This document shows positions 51,723-59,471 of a stretch of DNA of 64,000 bases, piece after piece. The stretch is from the NCBI GenBank assembly GCA_031422555.1, contig JANPLZ010000075.1, positions 4,266 to 68,265 of the forward strand, read 5' to 3'. Within the stretch, counting starts at the first letter, position 1. The number at the start of each line of letters is the position of its first letter. Source of the DNA: JANNAT01 sp031422555. Lineage in GTDB: Bacteria > Pseudomonadota > Alphaproteobacteria > Rhodobacterales > Rhodobacteraceae. Below the pieces are notes generated by a model. It had not been told where the DNA came from. It saw nothing but the letters and a program-made list of their open reading frames with translations, and made no database searches. Position numbers and translations under genes: made by a program.

Positions 51723-52733
51723 ATGACACGCATCGCCCTTAACGGCCTTGGCCGGATTGGCAAACTCGCCCTGCGCGATCTGATTGACACAGGTGCGGGG
51801 GGCAAGATCGTGCTGCTCAACGATCCCATCGGCACCCCGGATCAGCACGCCCTGTTGATGGAGTTCGATTCTGTTCATGGCCGCTGGGCCCGCGCGATTT
51901 CGCACGATGCCGAAAGCCTGACGCTTGCAGGTCAGCGCATGGCTTTGAGCAGCGCAAAACGGATCGAGGATTTGCCCTTGGCCGCGATGGGCATTGATCT
52001 GGTGATTGACGCCACAGGCGTGTTCAAGACCGCAGCCAAGATCGCGCCCTACTTCGATGCGGGGGTGAAAAAGGTGGTGATTTCTGCGCCTGTAAAAGAT
52101 GGGGGGGCGCTGAACCTTGTCTACGGGGTCAACCACCATCTTTACGACCCAAGCCTGCATCATACCGTCACGGCGGCCAGTTGCACCACAAATTGTCTGG
52201 CCCCGATCGTTAAGGTAATACACGAAGGTATTGGCATAAAGCACGGATCAATAACCACAATTCACGATGTTACCAACACCCAGACAATCGTTGACCGCCC
52301 CGCCAAAGACATGCGCCGGGCGCGGTCGGCGTTGCTGAATCTGATCCCGACGACCACCGGGTCGGCCACCGCGATCACGCTGATTTATCCTGAACTAGCA
52401 GGCCGCCTGAACGGCCACGCGGTGCGGGTGCCAGTGCTGAATGCGTCGCTGACCGATTGCGTGTTCGAGGTAGAGCGGGCGACAACGGTTCAGGAAGTAA
52501 ACGCCTTGTTCGCCGCCGCCGCAGACGGCCCGCTGAAGGGTATTCTGGGCTTTGAGGTGCGCGAACTGGTGTCATCCGATTACACCAACGATCCGCGTTC
52601 CAGCATCATCGACGCGGCCTCCACCATGGTGGTCAACGGCACGCAGGTAAAGATTTTCGCGTGGTATGACAACGAATGGGGCTATGCCTGCCGGTTGGCC
52701 GACATCACCCGCATGGTGGCGGGCGCGATGTGA
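51723..52733 (+). CDS. ArsJ-associated glyceraldehyde-3-phosphate dehydrogenase
   Basis: A 336-residue GAPDH. The Rossmann motif NGLGRIGKLALR, the catalytic Cys in AASCTTNCLAP (about 155), a following His in TTIHDVTN and the C-terminal WYDNEWGYACRL are intact. ArsJ-linked GAPDHs use arsenate in place of phosphate, making unstable 1-arseno-3-phosphoglycerate for export. The position between arsR-arsC and arsJ supports this rather than a glycolytic role. A stretch of about 70 bases after the catalytic Cys is markedly AT-richer than the rest of the gene. Confidence 0.92.
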   Translation: MTRIALNGLGRIGKLALRDLIDTGAGGKIVLLNDPIGTPDQHALLMEFDSVHGRWARAISHDAESLTLAGQRMALSSAKRIEDLPLAAMGIDLVIDATGVFKTAAKIAPYFDAGVKKVVISAPVKDGGALNLVYGVNHHLYDPSLHHTVTAASCTTNCLAPIVKVIHEGIGIKHGSITTIHDVTNTQTIVDRPAKDMRRARSALLNLIPTTTGSATAITLIYPELAGRLNGHAVRVPVLNASLTDCVFEVERATTVQEVNALFAAAADGPLKGILGFEVRELVSSDYTNDPRSSIIDAASTMVVNGTQVKIFAWYDNEWGYACRLADITRMVAGAM

Positions 52734-53986
52734 CCGGAACACCCGTCCCAAAACCCTTGCGCGCCTACGCCGCCGTCACCGCCGCCTATTGGGCGTTCAT
52801 GTTGTCGGATGGCGCGTTGCGGATGCTGGTTCTGTTGCATTTCAACGCGCTGGGGTTTTCCCCGGTCCAGCTTGCCTATCTGTTTGTGCTGTATGAGATG
52901 GCGGGGATCATCACCAACCTTGCCGCCGGGTGGATCGCCGCGCGGTTTGGGCTGACATCGACGCTTTACGCCGGGCTTTTGCTGCAAATCGGCGCACTTG
53001 TGGCCCTGACGGCTCTGAACCCTGCGTGGTCGCTTGCGGCGTCAGTGGCGTTTGTGATGGCGGTTCAGGGTGTGTCCGGCATCGCCAAAGATCTGGCCAA
53101 GATGGCGTCAAAATCAGCGGTCAAGGTGCTGGCCCCCAAGGGGAATGGCGCGTTGTTCCGCTGGGTTGCGGCGCTGACGGGATCAAAGAATGCGGTCAAG
53201 GGGCTGGGGTTCTTTCTGGGGGCGGCCTTACTGGCGGTGGTTGGCTTTAACGCGGCAGTCTGGGGCATGGCGGCGGTTCTAACCGTCATCCTGATTGCGG
53301 TCGCCCTGTTCATGCCAGACGGCCTGCCCGCCCGCGACAAAGCTGCGCGTTTTACCGGCTGGCGCGCCACTGATCCGCGCATCAGCAGGCTATCACTGGC
53401 CCGGATGTTCCTGTTCGGGGCGCGCGATGTCTGGTTCGTGGTGGGTGTGCCGATCTATTTCCAGATGGTGCTGTCGGATGGCACGCCCGAGGGCCGCCGT
53501 TTGGCGTTCTTTCTGATCGGTGGATTTCTGGCCTTATGGATCATCGCGTATGGGGCCGTGCAGGCCGCAGCGCCCCGGATTCTGCGCGCAAAAGGTCAGC
53601 CGGAACGCGCTGTTGTTGCGAAGGCGATCCGTTGGGCAGGGTTGCTGGTGCCGATACCGTTCGCGCTGGCATTGCTGGCCTATGTCGCTGGCGCGCCTGC
53701 GCCGTGGCTTAGTCTGTCGATCATCGCGGGGCTTTTGTTGTTCGGCTATGTTTTTGCGGTGAATTCATCGGTGCATTCGTACCTCATCCTTGCCTTTACC
53801 AACGACGACCGGGTCACCCGTGACATCGGGTTTTACTATATGTCCAATGCCGCAGGCCGGTTGATCGGCACATTGCTGTCGGGTGTCAGCTATCAGCTTG
53901 GCGGGCTGCCCTTGTGCCTGGCCACCGCGGGGCTGATGGCGGCGGCAAGTTGGATTGCAGTGCGAAGGCTTCAGCCCGCGGAGTAA
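52730..53986 (+). CDS. arsJ: ArsJ organoarsenical efflux permease
   Basis: A 418-residue MFS-type transporter with about 12 helices. The N-terminus AYAAVTAAYWAFMLSDGALRML and HFNALGFSPVQLAYLFVLYE are the ArsJ signature, as are GIAKDLAKMASKSAVK and WRATDPRI-type loops. It exports 1-arseno-3-phosphoglycerate, which falls apart outside and releases arsenate. The GTG start overlaps the GAPDH stop as GTGA, coupling synthesis of the export substrate and its pump. Confidence 0.93.
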   Translation: MTGTPVPKPLRAYAAVTAAYWAFMLSDGALRMLVLLHFNALGFSPVQLAYLFVLYEMAGIITNLAAGWIAARFGLTSTLYAGLLLQIGALVALTALNPAWSLAASVAFVMAVQGVSGIAKDLAKMASKSAVKVLAPKGNGALFRWVAALTGSKNAVKGLGFFLGAALLAVVGFNAAVWGMAAVLTVILIAVALFMPDGLPARDKAARFTGWRATDPRISRLSLARMFLFGARDVWFVVGVPIYFQMVLSDGTPEGRRLAFFLIGGFLALWIIAYGAVQAAAPRILRAKGQPERAVVAKAIRWAGLLVPIPFALALLAYVAGAPAPWLSLSIIAGLLLFGYVFAVNSSVHSYLILAFTNDDRVTRDIGFYYMSNAAGRLIGTLLSGVSYQLGGLPLCLATAGLMAAASWIAVRRLQPAE

Positions 53987-54195
53987 TTGCCAAGGCCAGA
54001 AGGTGATCCCTTTGAAAAGCCATACCCGTCGGCGTGGTGCGCCGCAGGCATTTGTTGTTCCCGACCGGTTTTTATGCTACCCTTACACGCAGTGTTTCAT
54101 TCAATTCAGGTCGCCTCATTTCGGTGATTGTCTTTGGCGCGACCTTGGGTGGGTGCGGTGCAACACCACCCCGGACAGGAAAGGTTGGCTGCGTC

Positions 54196-55005
54196 ATGGT
54201 TCAGTCCGATAAGAACTTTACCGGATCAATTCCGAAGTTTTATGACGATTATCTGGGGCCGTTGCTGTTTGCCCCCTATGCGGCGGATATAGCCGCGCGG
54301 ATAGCGGCATTTGCCCCGCTGGCCGTGCTGGAAACTGCGGCGGGCACGGGCATATTGACCGCGCGTCTGGCCGAAGTGCTGCCGGATGCCGCCAGCATCA
54401 CCGCAACGGACCTGAACGTGGCAATGCTTGATACGGCGGCTTCCAAAACCGTTTCGGCCAAGATCAAATGGCAGGCTTGCGATGCGATGCACCTGCCCTT
54501 CGCCGACAATAGTTTTGACTGCGTTGTCTGCCAGTTCGGCGTCATGTTCTTTCCCTCCAAGATCGACGCCTACAAAGAAGCCCGCAGGGTGCTGCGGCCC
54601 GGTGGAAAGTTTCTGTTCAGCGTCTGGGACAAAATTGAATTCAGCCCGATCTCGCTGACCGTGGCAGATGCCATGGCGGCGCGCTATCCGGACGATCCGC
54701 CAAATTTTCAGCGCCGCACCCCCTATGGCCATAATGATGTCGCGGCAATAAAAAACCAGCTTGGCGAGGCGGGATTTCACGATATCGGGTCTGTTGTCGT
54801 GACGCTGCCAAGCACTTGCCCTTCGGCCCGCGATGCAGCGCTTGGCCCCTGTCACGGCTCGCCGCTGCGTGGCGAAATCGAAGCCCGCGATCCGACCGGG
54901 CTTGCGGCTGCAACCGATGCCGCAGCCGCTGCCTTGGCCGCGCGCTTTGGCGACGGGCCAATCGCCAGCACGATGCAGGCCATCATCTTCACCGCGCGCA
55001 AATAG
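54196..55005 (+). CDS. Class I SAM-dependent methyltransferase
   Basis: A 269-residue methyltransferase. Motif I is VLETAAGTGILTARLA (about 44), followed by ATDLNVAMLD, DAMHLPFADNSFDCVVCQFG and ARRVLRPGGKFLFSVWD, as in UbiE/Coq5-like enzymes. The Cys pattern of ArsM arsenite methyltransferases is not present, so proximity to the ars genes is not evidence of arsenic methylation. The substrate is unknown. The start MVQSDKN is supported by an AAAGG site; the upstream extension looks unrelated. Confidence 0.85.
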   Translation: MVQSDKNFTGSIPKFYDDYLGPLLFAPYAADIAARIAAFAPLAVLETAAGTGILTARLAEVLPDAASITATDLNVAMLDTAASKTVSAKIKWQACDAMHLPFADNSFDCVVCQFGVMFFPSKIDAYKEARRVLRPGGKFLFSVWDKIEFSPISLTVADAMAARYPDDPPNFQRRTPYGHNDVAAIKNQLGEAGFHDIGSVVVTLPSTCPSARDAALGPCHGSPLRGEIEARDPTGLAAATDAAAAALAARFGDGPIASTMQAIIFTARK

Positions 55006-55388
55006 CGCGGGATAAGGTGGAAGTGGCGGCTTGGCTTGCCCCGGCTGATCACCGCGACGGTATCAGCGGACAGGCTTTTGCCAAAGGCTATGGCCAGAAT
55101 GATGCGGCAGGAACCGCGCCAGCCGGGCAAATTGCCGACCTGAATGTCTGCTTTCTTTTTTTCAAAATCCCAATAGGCTGAGGATTGGGCCGGGTTTGAA
55201 GGGTTGTGGTCAGTTGCGGGTATTGTGCCAGCCCGGCCAAGGCCGCAGGTCATTTTTGGGTTGCAATTGGTGTTTGGACTAAAGGGCTTGGCGATAATCA
55301 TTGACGCAGCAGGTTTTGCGATCCGAGGCAAGTTTTCAGCACAGGCCGACAGGGCCGGACATTTTCGATAGCGAACGGGGGAACTGTA
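55006..55388. other. Spacer before the cyclase gene
   Basis: About 383 bases between two co-directional genes. No gene was recognised. A promoter for the large cyclase gene is expected here, but no convincing elements were picked out. Confidence 0.45.
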
Positions 55389-58300
55389 ATGTTTGCACCG
55401 GCAGGATCTGACAACACCGCCCGTTCAACGGCCGCTCAGGCCGGTATCCAGGCCTTGGTGATCTCGCCCATTGTTGCCAACGTTATTCTGGCCAATACCC
55501 ACCGGAAAACCAAGGATTTCGCGGTTGCGGTGCCTGCAATTGTTCTTTGCGCCGATATCGCCGGGTTTTCTGTGGCCGGGGCTGCGCTGACGCGGTCAGA
55601 AGAACGCGGTGCAGAAGAGTTGCGCAGCATCGTCAGCACGGTCTTTGACCGTGTAACAGAGGCGATACAGGCGGCAGGCGGGCAGGTTCTGCAGTTTTCC
55701 GGCGATGCCGTCACCGCAGCCTGGCCAACTGGGCGCGACCCTGTTTTGCAAACCATCCGCGCAATCGCCGCCGGGCTTGCCTTGCAAGAGGCGTGCCGCA
55801 GCCTTTCCGTCGCCGGGATGGTGGGGCTGAAGCTGCGGGTTTCGCTGGCCGAAGGCCCGGTGTGGATCGCTCATCTGGCAAAGGATGCGCTTGCCCCCCA
55901 AACCGTGATCTGCGGCGAGGTCTTTGGCGGTTTCCGGGGTCAGACCGGGTTCAGCAAGGGCGTCTTTCTGGCTGAACCGCTGTGGACACAGGTTGCGGCG
56001 GATCTCCAAGCCCGCGCCTCGGTGGTGTCACAGCCCGGTGGCATCCGGGTGCTTGCCCTTGACGCAATCAGTCCTGCACCCAAACCGGTGCCGTCAATCG
56101 CACCGGATCAGGCGGCGCTGCTTGCGGGCTATGTCCCGGGCTTTCTTCGGGATCTGCTTGATGGGACGCTGACAGACTGGCTGGCCGAATTCCGGTCGTC
56201 TTACATCCTTTTCGCCCGCCTCGAAGGGTTCGGCTTTTGCGGCGAGGCCGATTTACCCGCGCTTGCCGTCCTTGCCGCCGGGATCGACAGGGCCATCGAG
56301 ACAAACGGCGGTCTGCGCCTGAAACTTGCAACCGATGACAAGGGTCTGGTCCTGATGGCCGCGTGGGGTCTGCAGTCGCGATCGTTCGAGGACAATGCCG
56401 ACCGGGCCCTTGCCGCCGCGGCACTGGTGCATCAGGCGGCGCAGGCCGCAGGGTTGGGGGCCAGCATCGGGGTGACGGGTGGCAAGGTGTTTGCCGGGTT
56501 GGTGGGGTCCGGCGGCCATATGGAATACACCGTTATCGGCGATGCGGTAAACCGCGCGGCCGCCCTGTCCAGCCGGGCCGCCGGGCAGACGCGGGTGGAT
56601 GACCACACAAGGCAGGCCGCCGTGCGGCGGTTCCATTTTGTCAAGGCAGGCGTCTTTCCCCTAAAGGGGCAGGACGCTGCAGCCCAATATATCGTGACCG
56701 GTGAAGCCTTGGGGCAAGACGCCCAAAAAGGCGAAATGGTCGGGCGCGACACCGAACGCGCCCGGATGGATGACCTTGTTGCGCAAGTGCAGCAAAGCAC
56801 CGCGCCGGGCGTTCTTCACATCGTTGGCGAAGCGGGTCTGGGGAAATCCCGGCTGGCGGGCCATCTTCAATCGCGGCTGGACGCGGCGGGCATCCCCAGC
56901 TTGCGCCTGAACGCCGACAGTTTGCGCCGCACCACGGGGTTCTACCCTTGGCGCCAATTGATTGCCGCGGTGGCCGGGGCGGACCTGCAAGCCGACGGTC
57001 TGCAGGCTTTGCTGGGCCATGACCCCGCCGTGGCAGCGCTTTTGCCGCTGCTAAGCCCGGTTCTGCGCACCGAAATTTCCGATACGGTGGTGACTGCCAG
57101 CCTGTTCGGCGGCGGGCGGGCCGAAAAGACCCAATCCGTCATCCTCGCACTGTTGGAACGTCTGATCGCCCCCACACCGCAAGTGCTGATCGTTGACGAT
57201 GCGCATTGGTTTGATTCTGCGTCGTGGCAACTGCTGGAACGCTTTTCGCGCGCTTTTCCCACTATAACCATTACCATCGTTTCGCGTCCGTTGGACCGCG
57301 ATGCCCTGCCATTTGAAGCCCGGCGCTTGCTGGACCGGACCGATGCCGACGTGATCCGCCTTGAACCCTTTAGCCGCGAGGGGTCAGCCGCGCTGATCAA
57401 TGCAGCGCTTGGCACAATCGAATCCGCACCGACCATTGTCGATCTGATCTTCTCTCATGCAGAAGGCCATCCGCTGTTCACCAACGCATTGGCCCTGTCG
57501 TTGCGCGACCGGGGGCTGCTGCGGGTTGAGGCTGGCTATGCACATTTGGGGATGGGCGAGCGCAGCCTGTCGCAGATCGCCTTTCCCGATGGCGTCGAAG
57601 GCGTGGTGGCCGAACGCATCGCCGGGCTGACCCCCGCCCAGCAGATGACCCTGAAAGTGGCGGCGGTGCTTGGCCGGACTTTTGATCTGGAACTGCTGGC
57701 ACGTCTGCATCCCGGCGGTCTGTCTGCCGACGTGCTGGCCACAGAGATTGCCGCCGCCGGACGGGCCGGACTTGTTGAGCCCGTACGCGAAACCCCGGGC
57801 CGGCATCGGTTTCACCACGCGATCATCAGCGACACGGCTTACAAGCTGTTGGTCAGTGACCAGCGCCGAAGCCTGCATGCGCATGCGGCGGATTTGCTGA
57901 ACAGGCGAGAGGCCGCGGCGGGGTATCCGGCAGCGTCGCTTGCCTTGATGGCCCACCACTATGAACAGGCGCATCTGCATAAGCAGGCGGTCGATTTCCT
58001 GTCGCGCGCGGCGCACAGTGCCCGGTCGGGCTATAACAATGCCGAAGTTGTCGATTTTCTGACACGGGCGCTCCGGCTTGTGGAAGCGACGCCCGGGCTG
58101 GCTGATGCGGTGACCCGCGGCCATTGGAACCACAAGATTGCCGACGCCTTAAAAGCGCTGGGTCATTACAAACGCGCATCGGATTTCCTGTTTGAAAGTG
58201 CGCGCCTGCTGGACCGCGCGCCGCCGCGGTCAACCCGCGGGGCACTGGTTCGCACGATCGGCGGCTATGCAGGTTACCGTCTGCGCCCGCACCGCGCCCC

Positions 58301-59462
58301 GCGGCCCGCCGATCAGCGTGACGCGATGATTGCCGCGGCTGAAATCAACATGACGCTGTCGGAAATACACTACGAGTTGAACAAGGTGCCGTTTTCGCTG
58401 GCCGAAGTGCTGCGCGGGGTCAACCTTGCCCGAAATGCCGGGGGCGACAGCACCTCGCTGGCCAAGATCTACATGGGCATGGCGCTGATTTCGCGTGCCT
58501 TGCCTTGGGCGTTAGATGGCAACGATCTGCAGGAAAAATCCATCGCCATGGCCGAACGTCTGGGCGATATGACAACGATTTCGTGGGTTTACATGGCCTC
58601 TGGCGTGTTCGAGATGGGCAAATGCGGCTGGACAACCGGAGAGGCGCATTTCAGCCGCTCGATGCAGGTGGCCGACCTGTGCGGCGAGCGGAAGAATTGG
58701 GAAACCTCGATGTCGTCGCTGGGCAACCTCAAGCGGGTCGAGGGGTTGTTTGAACAGGCAAAAGCCTGCAGCGACGCCACTTTGGTGGCGGCAAGGGACC
58801 GCGACATCAGCCATTCCATCGCGTGGTCGCACAACGGCCGCTTGCGCGACCTGATGTGCCTGAACCGGCTGGACGAGGCCCGCGACGATTGCCGGATTTT
58901 GCACGCCATCCTGAATGACCCGAAGAAAAAGGGCGATACCAACGACAATTCCAACGTGGTCGATGGCTATGCTCGGGCCTTGCTGGGGCTGGTTGATGGC
59001 GATCTGGCGCAGGCGCGGACGGGGTTGAACGACGCCATCGCCGTTGTGCGCGGCATGAGCCGCCCGCAGGTTTACATGGTGCAGAATGTCAGTTTTCTGT
59101 GCGATGCGGTCTGGAATTTGTGGCGGCGCACTGGCGATCCATCCTTGTTGGCGCACAGCGCCGTGGTGGCCAAAAGCGGTGCCCGGATGGCGCGGCAATA
59201 CCGGGCGGGCAAACCGTCGGCCGAACTGGCGGCGGGCGATGCGGCGTGGTATCGTGGCAAGCCCAAAGAGGCGACCCGGCATTGGCTGGCATCGGCAGCG
59301 GCGGCAGCCGAGCGGGGCATGCGTTACAATCAGGCCCAGGCCCTCTTTCGGTTGGGTGAGCTTGATCTGCTGCCCGCAGATCAAGGTGGCCCTGACTTGG
59401 CCACGCTTCTGGCGCAGCTGGGCATCGCGCGCCCGTTGATCTGGTCGATTGCCGCCGCTTGA
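55389..59462 (+). CDS. Soluble-adenylyl-cyclase-like protein: tandem cyclase domains, AAA ATPase, helical repeats
   Basis: A 1357-residue cytosolic protein. Cyclase-homology domain C1 (about 45-190) keeps both metal Asp residues (CADIAGFS, about 55, and FSGDAV, about 103). C2 (about 265-430) has lost the first Asp (FARLEGFG), keeps KLATDDKG and has YTVIGDAVNRAAAL, with the usual transition-state Arg replaced by Ala. An ATPase follows, with Walker A GEAGLGKS (about 480) and Walker B VLIVDDAH (about 598). The last 500 residues are TPR-like helices. This order matches mammalian soluble adenylyl cyclase and its bacterial relatives. Catalysis at a C1/C2 interface is possible but uncertain. The convergent neighbour has a cyclic-nucleotide-binding domain. 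Confidence 0.88.
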   Translation: MFAPAGSDNTARSTAAQAGIQALVISPIVANVILANTHRKTKDFAVAVPAIVLCADIAGFSVAGAALTRSEERGAEELRSIVSTVFDRVTEAIQAAGGQVLQFSGDAVTAAWPTGRDPVLQTIRAIAAGLALQEACRSLSVAGMVGLKLRVSLAEGPVWIAHLAKDALAPQTVICGEVFGGFRGQTGFSKGVFLAEPLWTQVAADLQARASVVSQPGGIRVLALDAISPAPKPVPSIAPDQAALLAGYVPGFLRDLLDGTLTDWLAEFRSSYILFARLEGFGFCGEADLPALAVLAAGIDRAIETNGGLRLKLATDDKGLVLMAAWGLQSRSFEDNADRALAAAALVHQAAQAAGLGASIGVTGGKVFAGLVGSGGHMEYTVIGDAVNRAAALSSRAAGQTRVDDHTRQAAVRRFHFVKAGVFPLKGQDAAAQYIVTGEALGQDAQKGEMVGRDTERARMDDLVAQVQQSTAPGVLHIVGEAGLGKSRLAGHLQSRLDAAGIPSLRLNADSLRRTTGFYPWRQLIAAVAGADLQADGLQALLGHDPAVAALLPLLSPVLRTEISDTVVTASLFGGGRAEKTQSVILALLERLIAPTPQVLIVDDAHWFDSASWQLLERFSRAFPTITITIVSRPLDRDALPFEARRLLDRTDADVIRLEPFSREGSAALINAALGTIESAPTIVDLIFSHAEGHPLFTNALALSLRDRGLLRVEAGYAHLGMGERSLSQIAFPDGVEGVVAERIAGLTPAQQMTLKVAAVLGRTFDLELLARLHPGGLSADVLATEIAAAGRAGLVEPVRETPGRHRFHHAIISDTAYKLLVSDQRRSLHAHAADLLNRREAAAGYPAASLALMAHHYEQAHLHKQAVDFLSRAAHSARSGYNNAEVVDFLTRALRLVEATPGLADAVTRGHWNHKIADALKALGHYKRASDFLFESARLLDRAPPRSTRGALVRTIGGYAGYRLRPHRAPRPADQRDAMIAAAEINMTLSEIHYELNKVPFSLAEVLRGVNLARNAGGDSTSLAKIYMGMALISRALPWALDGNDLQEKSIAMAERLGDMTTISWVYMASGVFEMGKCGWTTGEAHFSRSMQVADLCGERKNWETSMSSLGNLKRVEGLFEQAKACSDATLVAARDRDISHSIAWSHNGRLRDLMCLNRLDEARDDCRILHAILNDPKKKGDTNDNSNVVDGYARALLGLVDGDLAQARTGLNDAIAVVRGMSRPQVYMVQNVSFLCDAVWNLWRRTGDPSLLAHSAVVAKSGARMARQYRAGKPSAELAAGDAAWYRGKPKEATRHWLASAAAAAERGMRYNQAQALFRLGELDLLPADQGGPDLATLLAQLGIARPLIWSIAAA

Positions 59463-59471
59463 ACTGCGGCG

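Noticed and set aside
54196..55005. Arsenite methyltransferase ArsM next to arsJ
   Set aside because: The conserved Cys residues of ArsM are not apparent and a 209-base gap separates it from the operon.
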